Shown: one piece after another, positions 44,135 to 55,324 of the stretch
How positions within the stretch are numbered: the stretch's first letter is position 1
Layout of the letters: every line of letters starts with the position of its first letter
NCBI GenBank assembly: GCA_964007475.1
Contig: CAXFZM010000052.1
Span: 248,001 to 312,000 of the forward strand
Source of the DNA: Hybos culiciformis
Lineage: Eukaryota > Arthropoda > Insecta > Diptera > Hybotidae
Direction: 5' to 3'
DNA length: 64,000 nt
The notes under the pieces: generated by a model
The model's database searches: none
What the model saw: the letters and a program-made list of their open reading frames with translations, nothing else
What the model was told of the DNA's origin: nothing
Program-made: the position numbers and the translations under genes

Positions 44135-45949
44135 TGGTGGCATGTTAAGTTGTCACTCGAACAGCGAAGATGTATCGAACATCGAAGCGAGTGGATTTTT
44201 TGGCAACATGTTAAGATTTTCTCGCTTCGATACTTTCGAAAATCATTTTCTGTATTGATTTTTGACATTTAAAAAAAAAAAAAAAAAAGTAAATAATAAT
44301 AAATAATTTTTCATGTTTTTTTTTGTGTGTTTAATAAAATAAAAATAGAAAAATAAATTAAATTATTAATTTTTAAATATATTAATATATAATATTTTTG
44401 TTCTATATTTTTCCAATTGTTTGTTCAATATTTTTTTGTTAATTAATTGTTTCTGCTATAAATTTATAAATTTTTTGTTAGTGTTAAAATTTTTTATACA
44501 TTTTTGTTCTAAATAATTTTTTAATTATCATCAATATTATAAGCATGAATTTGGGAGTATTATTGGTCGATGAATCTCAATCCGAATACAGTGGATCCAG
44601 GTATATTAAATTTTCGACCGGAAAGGCGATTTTTACGGGAACGCTACAATGTTCTAAATTTGGCAGGAAGAAAGTAAGTATTTATGAAAGTCTCAATATA
44701 GCTTTAAAATTTCTGACGGTAAATTTTAAAAAGTTTAGAGAAAATAGGAGAAATTAAATTTTATGTTCCAAACATATTAATCAAAGAACTTCTTAAGATA
44801 AATTAATTTATTTTTTCGGTATCTACCAACTTATTTCCGCGTTACCATTTTTGTCTGAGTTTTACTTATAGGTTACTAATTACTTAAATTACTAATAATT
44901 TTTTATATTTTTAGATTTCGTGAATCGTTCCGAATATCAAAGGATGTGTTCCGGTATTTGTTAGCAGAGTTGGAAACGGAACCTCAATTTGTACTCAATC
45001 AGAGATCAACCTGCACAAAAATTTCATTGAGTACAAAACTGGCCGCTGTTTTGAATTTTTATGCCACGGGGTCATACCAACGAACAATTGGAGATGTTTT
45101 CTTTCATTCATTGGACCAATCTATGGTTTCGCGGGCAGTGAATGAAATCACTACTGCTTTAGAGAAAAAAATATGTTTTAAATGGATTAAATTTCCCAAT
45201 GAAGCAGAGAAACGTCTCTACAAGCAAAAATTCTATAAAAAAACAGGAGTTCGCAGAATTTTTGGATGTGTTGATGGCACTCATATTAAAATTATTAGTC
45301 CTGTACAAAATGAACATCTTTACATTGATAGACATGGTGATCATTCTCTAAATTATCAGCCTGTTAGTTTAAACTTATTAATATTTTACTATATTTAATT
45401 TTATGTTAATTTATGTAAACAATTTATATAATTCAGGATTTATTTTTATTTTTTTATTTTAGATTAGCAATTACGATATGAAAATATTATCAGTGAATGC
45501 GTGCTTCCCGGGATCGGCTGAAAGGCGGAAATTGGTGGAAGAACATGAGAATGGAATCAGAAACTCGTGGCTTCCGGGGGATTCGGGTTATCCATTGGAA
45601 AAATGGCTAATTACACCATTTAGGCGTAATGGTGCTACGGAGGCTCAAACCCGTTTTAATTACATACATGCACAAGCAAGAAACCCTATAGAACGGACAA
45701 ATCGTCGCCCCAAAATTATATTATCGTATATCCGAAAAACCCGATTTTGGTAAATCGCATTTGAAGTTTAAATGCAAATAAAAAAAAACTGAGCCGAAAA
45801 ACTTACCTGTTTTTTATTTTCTGCTAAACATAAAGTTTATGAACTTTGTTTTGACAGAGATTCAGAGAGATAGCTTTAGTCCTAAGTGGGTTAAAGGTTC
45901 TTTTCAGTCGAGAATGATTTATCGTATATGCCATTTACGATGCATTTGT

Positions 45950-46800
45950 TTTGTTTCCATACACGTACGATAAATTAGATACAAATACGATACTATAATA
46001 TTTCTTACTAAATGTCATGATTTAGTACTATTTATGCACACTTACTATAAAATATTAAAAATTTTAATTTTTTTCTAAACTTTTTTTTTATTAAAATAAA
46101 TGAAAATTCTTTTTGGAATTAAAAATTAAAATAATTCAGAAATAAAATAAACCTTAATATAAATTTGAGAAAAATACATAAAAGAAATTCAATTCTTAAG
46201 AACTATATTAATAATTGTTTAAAAAAAAATTAGTCTCAAAAAAATAATTAACAAATACCTATATAATATTTCGAGTCTTACAAGACATTTTGTAGTTTTA
46301 TCACATATATATATATAAAAACTTAACACTAAAGTGCTTAAACTAATCAAAATCCTTTTTAAATAAAAAATACATACATTAAAGGTCTACTAAAGTACTA
46401 GATAAAGTTCTACTAAAGTACTATAGATGCTTAAAAAAAACAAAACATAAAAATATTCAATATGTAGTATAAAATATTTTTAAAACTTTTTAATTTTGAT
46501 ATTAATAATATTAAGATTTCATCAAAATTAACGAAAAATAAAAAAGTAAGAAAGTAAAATATATAAAATGTATAAAAATGTAATACCTAAAATTCTGAGT
46601 TTTAAGAAAACTCTTACAATCACTTTAGTAGAAAAATCACAAATACTAATTATAATTCAGGTACCTTGTTATAATTAAATTAATTAATTTATAAATTAAA
46701 TTAATTAATTAAATTAATTAATTTATAAATAATTAGTATCATACTTTGATTTTTTAAAATATTCATTTTTTTTTTTTAAGAAAGTGAGAGAAGAAAAGAA
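45950..46800. other. AT-rich left interior of Sola-like element
   Basis: Noncoding. TTATCGTATATG and TACGATAAATT words occur at 45910-46000; 46672-46735 is an (ATTAA)n palindrome. Confidence 0.5.
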
Positions 46801-46818
46801 AGTGAGATTTGAACTAAG

Positions 46819-49364
46819 CTATTTTAAAGATTCAAATAAACATTTAAAATAATCTACGTCTGCCTTTGGTAAGAAATTAAAAAGACTTTTGACGTCTTGA
46901 ATTTTCTCAGTTGAGATCCCTTTAGCACTCAGTTGAGTTAACTGAGAAACGAAAAGATTTCGAGGTGTTCCTAATTTTTTTTTTCCGGGTTTGAGGAGCA
47001 AGCAACCATGTCGAAAAATTATTTCTGCCGCAGAAATTTTATATTTTAAAGAAAAATAGCACAATTTGGAATATTGGAGAATTTTAAGTTTAGTAAAAGG
47101 AATAATTTGGAAGTTCAGCTTATTAGCTTTCAATGCGTAATTTTTAAAATCAGTTTTCATCATTTGAATTATTACTAGTTGTACTTTTGGAAATTTAACA
47201 TACTTTAATTTCCTTATTAGATCTAGTGGACTATGAATTTCTTTGCCTTTTAAAAAACCGTCAATGGCACTATGAACTGCATCTACCTCTTGAATTTTTG
47301 AGTGCCCTGGTTCAGAAAATTTTTGAACTAAACTCTCTAATTTTTGTTGATCGACCAAAAATTGAAGTAAGGCAGTGCTCATTAGTTTGTTTTTATTTTG
47401 TGGCACACATGAGTCGCTCCATAGTACCACATGTTTTATACCACATGTTTTAAAACTTTCTGAAGAATTTTGATTAAAGCACTTCCACGTCGTTACCTGA
47501 TCTGCCACTAAAAATTTCATTCCATATAGCACAATATGTCACTTTTTTTTTATTCGCAGAGCAAACAGTTGCTGTTAAATTAAAAACAGTAAGCTTGCGC
47601 TTATAATAAAAGCTAGATGCGAAGCCCTTGGGAAGAGTAAAAATGCTTTGCATGTCAAAGCAAATTACTATAACATCATCGTTCAGATTATTTCTATCCG
47701 CATCCCTATCCACTTTAAGAAAACGATTTTCGTTTTTATGATTTTCATCACGTTGTTTTTGCGCAAAATCGAAACTATCTCCCGAATTTTTAAAAATAAC
47801 GCATCGATCACATTGATCTTTTCTAGGCTTATGGAATGATAAATTGAAATTTTCGTTAAATATTTTAGAATAGATACAATATTTAGTAGGATCATCAGGA
47901 TATTTTTCTTGGAAGAGGTCAAACATTTTTTTAGCTGACAAGCCCTGTTCTAAATACTTTCTCGAAGTATTTGCTCTGCAGTAGTGGGAACTGATTGTTG
48001 GAAAACTTTTTATGTGATTTTCTATTTTTAAAATTGTTTCAACCGATGTTTTTCGTTTCACGTGCTTACCTCTTCTAGAATCGATAGAGAATCCCGTTTC
48101 ATTATTATGAAGATTTTTAAAATAATAATAAATTCGAATTTCTGAAATATTCAGAGTGTTTAAAAAAATATTTTGCTTTCTCAGAGATTCCTTTCTTCTT
48201 CTAACTACGTCTTTTTTTATAACAAATTTATTAAAGAAACCACCTTTTTGTCATCATTGCACTCCCAAAAGCACATAAAAATTTTTCGTCTCTCCTCTTC
48301 ATTAAAATTCTGTGTACATGAGTAAAAACACGTTTGAGGACATGGCATCTTCACATTTTTTTCATTAATTAATAAACCTTTTGAAGATATATAAGGTTCA
48401 CCGTTTTGTCTTAATTTTTTTCTAATATTCTGTTTCCATTTTTCAGGAAAGCATTTTCTTTTTCGGCTTCTTTGGGGTGTACTTTCCTCTGATCCTAAGG
48501 TGAAGAAAACCAAATTTAAAAACTGTATTCCTTTTGTGCAGAAAAAAATAACATTAGTTTTGTTCATTAACAAGGAATCAATTCAATCAATTCCACAAAC
48601 TAAACTTTTATTTGTGTTGCAACTTAAAAAAAAAAGATACTTAATTAAGGCTCAAAAAAAGTATTTTTGGAATTTTGCCTTGATCATAAAATCGAATTTA
48701 GATGTCGATTAATAGTATCTGAGTAAAACTATTTTATATGGTAAGTTTAAAATTAGAGTTAAAATGTTTTATTCAGAGTATTGTTTAAAAAATCGTATAT
48801 GAAATAAAATAAAAAAGAATTTGGAATTAGACTAACAAGATTTTCTGCTTTCATTAATTTTGTAAACCACTTTTTCGTATAAATGTAATTTCTTATTGTG
48901 AACACTTTATCTTACCGGATGAAATATAACTGGATGGCATGCTTCTTAAAACTTTTTCAACTCTAATAACATTTGGAGATTGAAGTTCATTATTCCAAGA
49001 ACTCCATCCCTCACCGGCGTCTTTATTAGAATTATTCAACTCTATAACATTTGGACATTGAAGCCCATTATTCCAAAAACTGCATCCCTCACTGGCGTCT
49101 TTATTAGAATTATTTAACTCTATAACATTTAGAGATTGAAGGTCATTATTCGACGAACAGCATCCCTCACCGACGTCTTTATTAGTCTTATTAGATTCTA
49201 TAAAAAGATTAAATTCAACTCATTGTCAAAAATAATTATAATTTAAAAGTAGTTACCAATAGAAAAGTTTTCGTAGAAAATTTTCAACGGTGATTTTTTA
49301 CTTTTTTCAATTTCTTTGACAATATTAAAATCTGGATTTTTTTGGGAGTCGTCTGAATCGAATC
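46819..49364 (-). pseudogene. Sola-like transposase (DUF7869-like), frameshifted
   Basis: Exons by GT/AG: 49364-49257, 49197-48916, then 48494 onward; the true 5' exon is not identified. Features: KRKCFPEKWKQNIRKKLRQN and GEPYISSKGLLI, the CPQTC ... FYSCTQNF cysteines, KPRKDQCDRCVIFKN (zinc-binding C-x2-C), IVICFDMQSIFTLPK, then LWSDSCVPQNKNKLM (putative catalytic Asp) and FSEPGHSKIQEVDAVHSAID. This arrangement is known from a large insect family of putative transposases. Frameshifts near 48240 and 47490, and apparent loss of a segment near 48170, inactivate it. Exon 49197-48916 encodes three 26-residue repeats. The nuclease role is inferred. Confidence 0.7.
48945..49190 (-). repeat. 78-bp in-frame coding repeat, 3 copies
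   Basis: AACATTT anchors at 48968, 49046 and 49124 are 78 bp apart, so each unit is 26 codons (NKDVGEGCCSSNNDLQSLNV and variants). Reading frame is kept in all three. Confidence 0.85.
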
Positions 49365-49369
49365 CTATT

Positions 49370-50180
49370 AAAAAAATGAATATAGGTACCTAAGTAATAT
49401 ACACTAAATACATTTTTTTTGCCACTTGTTTACCAATAGTAAACGTTGTGTGTTGAAGTGCAAATTTTTTATTAATTGAATACTAACTAATAATACTTAT
49501 AATTTATAAACCAAAAATACAGAATAGATAAAGAAATTAAATAATAAAAAAAGTTAATAAATTCTCCAAAAAAAAACGAAAAAAAAAATAGAATAACAAG
49601 TCAAAATATTTATTAGTATGGGAGCATAAATTTCGTAAACAAGCGGCAAAAAATTATTCTCTCAGTCGAATTTTTGAAAGCCCTTATCTTTCTTTAGCCC
49701 AACATTATATAATAACTGTTTTGTACATTATATATTCTTACCGCCCTGATAAAATATTAAAAAGCTTAGTATATACCTTACATACCTTACATAAATTTAA
49801 GAAAGTTTTGAAAAAACAAAAAAAATAGTAAATTTATATTCTCAAAATTAGATAAATACAAATTTTTAGAAAACGACAAGTTTTTTAGTAAAAATAAAAA
49901 ATAACGAATTTAGGGAGGTTAAAAATAAGGGCTTTCTTATTTATTTGACAAATTTCATTTTACCGATATTAGGACTGTCTTCACAAAAGATTTCATTTCC
50001 AAATCTAGAGTTAGAAGACAAAATTTTTATTAAAACAATATTTAAAACATAAATAATAAAAATAGGAATTTGTTTTTTAAAATTTACTCAATTAATTCTT
50101 GGGATAAATCCGGTGTAGGCGATTCCATTGTTGCAATTCAAGTGTTAGAACGGAACTGACTTGAATTTTACAATAATGCA
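49370..50180. other. AT-rich 5' region of the Sola-like transposase gene
   Basis: Should hold the first exon and promoter. One candidate start is the minus-strand ATG near 50134 (MESPTPDLSQELI) followed by a GTAAAT donor, but its phase does not join cleanly to the next exon. Confidence 0.35.
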
Positions 50181-50534
50181 ATTAAAATTTAATATGGAAT
50201 ACGATAAAATAATACTTATTTCTCTTTTATTTTATTTTATAGTACGTGTTACGTTTTGTATAGTTTCATATTTTCTAAGCACATGCGATAGGATAATTTT
50301 TTTGAAATCTTAATTTTTAAAAATTCGTATGCTTATACGATAAAATAATTCTAATCAATTAAAATTTAATATGGAATACGATAAAATAATACTTATTTCT
50401 CTTTTATTTTATTTTATAGTACGTGTTACGTTTTGTATAATTTCATATTTTCTAAGCACATGCGATAGGATAATTTTTTTGAAATCTTAATTTTTAAAAA
50501 TTCGTATGCTTATACGATAAAATAATTCTAATCA
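50181..50534. repeat. 177-bp direct duplication
   Basis: Two nearly identical copies (ATGGAATACGATAAAATAAT anchors at 50194 and 50371), each with two ACGATAAAAT words, in the right subterminal region of the Sola-like element. Confidence 0.93.
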
Positions 50535-51009
50535 ATTTTGTAGGAAATTTTTCATACAATTTTAATCGTAAATTCGAAATTTTGGCGCATTCCATAATGT
50601 AATATTAAAAAATCAAATTTTTGGCTTTTACGATAAAATCGTGACTCTGTATCTCAGGAACGGAAGCAAATACAGAAACACGGGTTAGACCATTTGAAAG
50701 AGCTTGAAAAGTTTGGTACTACCTCATACTTAACTGATTTTTTTTGGTTTTGGCGTTTACGATAATATAATTTTGGGGCGACGAAATGGTGTTTAAAAAG
50801 TAATATTTCGGTGCTTGCTTGGTGAGCGAGTTCGTCGATATGCACCATTAAGAGTAATTAAAATAGTTAACGTGTGTTGCGCCCTGTTCAACATTTTCTG
50901 CCAATTCAACTCAAATTTTATAGAGGAAAGTTTGAGTGAAATACCAGATGCTCACCTCGAATTAAATAGTATTGTAGAAAGGAATAGAGATTCAGGCAAT
51001 GCGGAATAA

Positions 51010-51528
51010 AATGAAAGTGAAGATGCTGACGAATACGAAACTGCCTTCCAAATACTGAAAAATTTGTTAAATTTATTAACGTAATTAAAATTTAAAATAA
51101 AAAATTCACCGTATTCTTTTTTTTTAACTTTTTTTTTTTTAAATACATATTGCCGTCATGATGTGGTGATATTGCCATTATCCTAGGCATGTTCGGTTGT
51201 GGGTTCGATTCCCACCTCGGACTTGAATTTGTGTCAATTTTTTAATTTGTCTCACTTAAATTAAGTGTTTGTGTTGTTGTTTTTTTTTTTAAGGGTGAAT
51301 AATATTCTAATTAAAAATGTATATAATAAAAAATAAAAAATAAAACTCAAATAACTTTTTAAAAAAACTTATGTTTTATTTTATCAACAGCCTTGGATTA
51401 TCACAATGGTTTATAATTTATAGTGAAATAGTAATATATTAAGAAAAAAATAAGAAACAAAAATTAACTTAAATTACAAAAAAATTTAACAAATTTAACT
51501 TTAAAAAAATTATTGAAAAAAATGGTCT
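51010..51528. other. H2 interior between its two genes
   Basis: 51010-51080 still reads as transposase tail (NESEDADEYETAFQILKNLL) past the TAA. 51185-51225 is a tRNA-like B-box region (GTGGGTTCGATTCCCAC, a clean T-arm hairpin) without a complete tRNA around it. Confidence 0.5.
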
Positions 51529-51921
51529 TAAGAGGACTTGGTACCAGTTTGGAATTTTTGTTCCAAAATGTGATTGAAAAGCCGTTTTACATTATTTTAA
51601 AGTTTAATTTAGAAAAGACATTTCATTGGCAATCTCTGGACTGTTTCATACTTTAAAATGGTATACAACTTTTTAGAATCGGTTGAGGCTAAGTGCCCGA
51701 AACCACTTCAGAACTATTTTATGACACAAAAAAATGGTTTGAAGAGCTTTTGAGCACTTAGCCTTAACCGATTCTAATAAGTTTTATACCATTTTAAAGT
51801 ATGAAACAGTCCAGAGATTGCCAATGAAATGTTTTTTCTAAATTAAACTTTAAAATAATGTAAAACGGCTTTTCAATCACATTTTGGAACAAAAGTTCCA
51901 AACTGGTACCAAGTCCTCTTA
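51529..51921. repeat. 393-bp palindrome flanked by a ~37-bp direct repeat
   Basis: Arms 51529-51698 and 51750-51921 start TAAGAGGACTTGGTACCAGT and are nearly perfect inverse copies. Both sides carry (A)ATTT(A/T)ACTTTAAAAAAATT and on to GAAAAAAATGGTCT; the right copy contains the stop codon and last codons of the zeste-like gene. Confidence 0.92.
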
Positions 51922-51942
51922 GCTAATTTTACTTTAAAAAAA

Positions 51943-53038
51943 TTATTGAAAAAAAATGGTCTCTTCTTTAGTTTTAGCAAATAAAAGTTTTTCCTCTTCA
52001 ATTTTCAGAAGTTTCTGTTTTATTTTGTTTGCCTCTTCCTCCGCTTCAGCTCTTCTTTTATTTATTTCATTCGCTTCCTTTATCAGTTCCAACAGGGACT
52101 TCCGAAACTCATCTGTTTTCACACCTTGGTGTTTCAACTCTGCCAGAATTTTGTTTTTGGTGGTCGGCAACAATCGTTTTGGTGTCACGTATTTTCTTCT
52201 CGACCCCGAATCATCACCAACTGAGCTCAGAAGTACTTCTCCTAAAAAAAAGGTTTGAACATTATTTCATTAATAGGCCGCAAAAAATAGACTTGTGTAT
52301 GAATATGTACATATTAAATAAAACAAATATTATGTATAATAAAAATTTCCAGGCTCTCACCTGCTACACCAGAAGTACCAGCTTTATTTGCTTCCATCAG
52401 CATAATCTGCCTCTCTTCTTCCTCGGGAGAAACAGCCAATAATGGAATCAAATAATTTTGACTTTGTTCCGCTCCATAGCTGTTTCCGGGCAACCCCATC
52501 ACCGCCGTTTCCATTCCTGTAAGAACAACGACCCGGTTTTCAGTTGTACTTAAAACCACGGGATTAGTTCCTCCTCCAGTTCTTTTTCTTTCTAAACTTT
52601 GGCTTCTTAATTTTTTTTTTGTTTTATTTTTAAGGTCGAACCAAACCTAAAATAAAAAATATTTTAATATTTATTTAAACGGTAGATTTATAATTCATTT
52701 GCGCTTATTTGTCACAGAGGCTTAGGATAAATTGAGATGTTTTAATTTTTTATTATAAACCACTCTATGGTGAAAGTAAAGATTGCCCAACATGTAAACC
52801 TAACCCGATCCGAACCTAAATAGTTATTATTAATACATACCTTTTTCCACCCATCGCTGTCTCTATTAGGTAAACCTTCAGCATTTAATTTAATAGTTAG
52901 ATTCTCCCAAAGTTTAGATATATTTTCCTTGTTGTTGTTACATTTTACGAAGGCTCCAGTTACCATCTCTGAATGATGTTCTAGAAATTCCAATAAAATT
53001 GTAAATTGGGCCGGAGTTGTTATTTTTTTTTGAAGCAT
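51943..53038 (-). CDS. Zeste-like Myb/SANT DNA-binding protein of H2, intact
   Basis: Three exons (53038-52841, 52646-52361, 52241-51943) with GT/AG borders and matching phases give 260 residues without a stop. Residues about 6-80 form a Myb_DNA-bind_5 (zeste-type) domain: TPAQFTILLEFLEHHSEMV, SKLWENLTIKLNAEGLPNRD, DGWKKVWFDLKNKTKKK. A TGGG motif and a Glu-rich middle follow; about 205-255 is a charged coiled coil (NEINKRRAEAEEEANKIKQK). Such proteins accompany Harbinger transposases and are thought to bring them to the ends. It is the only multi-exon gene in the window that reads intact. The stop lies in the repeat next to the 51529-51921 palindrome. Confidence 0.82.
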
Positions 53039-53497
53039 TCCTAAAATAATTAAAAAATTGGAAATTATAACCTTTTTATAATTAAGATTTTAAATAAGGA
53101 AAAAAAGATAAATTGGAATTTCAAAATGGGAATTACAAATTACTTTTAATAAAATAAAAAGTCTACCTACCAATAAAGATTTTTATTTACATTTATTTAA
53201 ATTAATATTTACCTACCTATAGATACAGATTATTTTTTTTTTTTTTATTAAATATTATTTTAATAAAATATATTATTTTATTTTTAAATAAAAAAAAAAT
53301 AATAATATTTTTCTTCATTCAAAATTAATTTTTATAATAAAAATAATTTGATTTTTACTTACATTTTTTATTCTATTGTACGTATCACTTGAAAATTTTT
53401 TTGTGATACCGTAGCGAGAAAACGTAGAAGCGATTTTGTCTTAACATACTGCCATTCGATCGAATATCGAATTTTTCGAAATCTTAACATCCCACCA
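53039..53497. other. Right terminal region of H2
   Basis: AT-rich; would hold the zeste-like gene promoter. Ends in the TIR, with CGATCGAATATCGAATTTTTC palindromic words near 53457. Confidence 0.5.
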
Positions 53498-53543
53498 CTG
53501 GACAGTGAAAATTATTTCGGAGATTTTTACGAAAATACATTAA

Positions 53544-54307
53544 TGCTAGAGATAGAGTCGACGTAATTCACGCGCGTGTACGCACGTAAAAAATCAAATT
53601 GTATGAAAATGTATGAGACCGGCTATACGCAACGACGTAAAACGTAGCTTACGCGCGTAAAAGTTGAAATATTTTAACTTTTCCAGTATTTTACGCCGTA
53701 CATTGTGGAAATCATTTGTTTATAATTGTGTTGTTTATTTTGTTGTAATTAGAAAAAAAAATTGTGTTGTTTATTTTGTTGTATTTAGAAAAAAAAAATT
53801 TTACAAACAAATAATTATTTAATAAAATAAAAAAGTTCATAAATATAATTATATTCAAAAATAAAAATTAAATAATTATTTATTGCAAATTTATTAAAAT
53901 TTTTTATGTTTTATTAAGTTATAAATAAATTAAAAAGCATTATAAAAATATTACAAACAGAATTTCGGGAATTAGGAATTTATTTTTTTATTTTTTTAAA
54001 TTTTTATAAAAATTTGCTTTTTTATTAAAAATTATAAAATTGTAATTATTGTTGTATTTTATTTAATTTATAACTTTATTTTTATTAATTTTTTAACAAG
54101 AAGATCAAATTAAAATTAATCAAAAGAAATTAAAATTGAATTAGATTTTTTTTTGAATTTATTTTTCTTTTATTTTATTGTTGACATTTTTCTCTTTTGT
54201 TTTTTGCATGTGAACGGCGTTGAGCATAACAGGTAAAAAAAACAGGTTTTTTTTATTTTTTTTACGCGCGCATACGCGCGTGAATTACGTCGACTCTATC
54301 TCTAGCA
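53544..54307. mobile_element. MITE with 34-bp perfect TIR and TAA TSD
   Basis: 764 bp. TGCTAGAGATAGAGTCGACG plus TAATTCACGCGCGT at the left is exactly inverted at the right. TAA flanks at 53541-53543 and 54308-54310. TSD and TIR style fit a Harbinger-type MITE. ACGCGCGTA words recur inward. Noncoding. It sits in the right terminal sequence of H1. Confidence 0.92.
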
Positions 54308-54375
54308 TAAAAAAAATTTTAATTTTAATCTTTGAAAACATCCTGTGTAAATGGCAGGTTACAAAAGTATCTATG

Positions 54376-55315
54376 GGTAGTTTCACGGAAACTGACAGAA
54401 AACTAAATAAAAATTGTAAAAAAAATAATTATTTATGAGACTTAAATCAGTATTTGTTAGATGCTTCAGATAATTTCGAACTTATTCTCAAAGGGAACAC
54501 CGCATTTTTCGATTTTTCAAAGAATTTGTACCGAAAAGTCATTCCCGTTTAAGCAAACGAACCACGGGAATGACACCACGGTAATGACAAAAAATGTGTT
54601 TTTCCTTAATTTATTGGAAAAATTTTGAAATATAAAATTTCTAATCAATTAAATTAAAAGAAAAAAACAGAGAAATCTAAATAAAATTGATTAAAACATT
54701 GTTTTTAATATTTCAATTAAAAAAACACTTACCACGGTAATGACAAAATAGGTGTGAATTATAGAACATTTTTAAATAACAGTTCACTACCGGTTTATTT
54801 TACTCGATTTAAATATCACAACTAACAATATCAAGAAAAAATGTATTTACTTAGCCAACTGGAATCGTGATTTCAAATTATATTAATTGTATTCATTTTA
54901 TTTTTCATGTAATTCGCAAAAGGTTTGAAATTCTTACTGACACGGTAACACTAATAAAATAATAGAAAAAACCAATTAGAACTGTACTTTCTCAACTTTT
55001 TTTAAATTTTAGAGAGCCTTTTACATATTATTTTTTGAATAATAAAATTTGTGAATTATTTATTGAACATTAAAATAACGAATTTTAGTTTTGAATACGA
55101 AACAATTACTTAGTAACAGCCACGGGAATGACAAAATCAGTCTATGCTGAAATTTTTGCTAATAACAGTAAATTTTTACATTTTTTTTTTATTTGTCCTA
55201 AATGGTAATAATTCATATAATGTATTTTTAAGATTAAAATTTTTAATATTTATGCTGTTTGTCCAAAAAAGTGTGGTAACATCGAATCGGCCAGTTTCCG
55301 TGGAACTACTCTTAT
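54376..55315. mobile_element. MITE with CCACGG motif and GTATCTATG TSD
   Basis: 940 bp, GGTAGTTTCACGGAAACTG ... CCAGTTTCCGTGGAACTACT then CTTAT. GTATCTATG flanks both ends (54367-54375, 55316-55324). CCACGG(T/G)AATGACAAAA occurs at least four times inside. TSD of 8-9 bp suggests hAT or Mutator type. Confidence 0.8.
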
Positions 55316-55324
55316 GTATCTATG

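Larger units (their letters stand above)
45703..50783. mobile_element. Sola-like DNA transposon, 26-bp TIR, 4-bp TSD
   Basis: CGTCGCCCCAAAATTATATT plus ATCGTA at the left (45703-45728) is exactly inverted at 50758-50783. AAAT duplicates flank it (45699-45702, 50784-50787), and removing one copy plus the element rejoins the H2 transposase in frame. A 4-bp TSD fits the Sola superfamily; assignment also rests on the transposase type and is tentative. Subterminal regions are rich in ACGATAAAAT words. Confidence 0.85.
44545..51009 (+). pseudogene. H2 Harbinger transposase, split by Sola-like insertion
   Basis: Segments 44545-44673, about 44915-45361, about 45462-45702 and 50788-51009 (introns and the 45703-50783 insertion removed). 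SLSTKLAAVLNFYATGSYQR and GCVDGTHIKIISPV (first Asp), then SNYDMKILSVNACFPGSAER, where the usual HDAFIW segment with the second Asp is deleted, GDSGYPLEKW (third acidic site) and ARNPIERT. After the insertion it resumes in frame with RCLLGERV RRYAPLRVIKIVNVCCAL. A TAA follows the insertion site and another ends it at 51007-51009. Lost catalytic residue and insertion make it inactive. Confidence 0.85.
44135..53497. mobile_element. PIF/Harbinger element H2, 3-bp TSD, nested in H1
   Basis: TGGTGGCATGTTAAG at 44135 and CTTAACATCCCACCA ending at 53497 are 15-bp TIRs with one mismatch, flanked by CTG on both sides (44132-44134, 53498-53500), the 3-bp TSD expected for Harbinger. A second TGTTAAG word lies inward at both ends. 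Carries a transposase on plus and a zeste-like gene on minus. Enlarged by the Sola-like element at 45703-50783. Confidence 0.85.
36071..54369. mobile_element. PIF/Harbinger element H1, expanded by nested insertions
   Basis: GCCATTTACACAGGATGTTT at 36090 recurs inverted ending near 54354, and similarity continues inward (GATTAAAAT, CGTAAAA, AATCTTGATTTTAG / AATCTAGATTTTAG) once H2 (44135-53497) and the MITE 53544-54307 are removed. Subterminal AAGCTTAGTATGCTATTTGT (36273) is inverted at 43984-44003. The element encodes a MADF/BESS protein and a DDE transposase in convergent orientation, the usual two-gene Harbinger layout. The 3-bp TSD is not certain. Confidence 0.78.

Noticed and set aside
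51160..51230. tRNA gene
   Set aside because: Only the T-arm region is convincing; no acceptor partner or anticodon arm in the right place.
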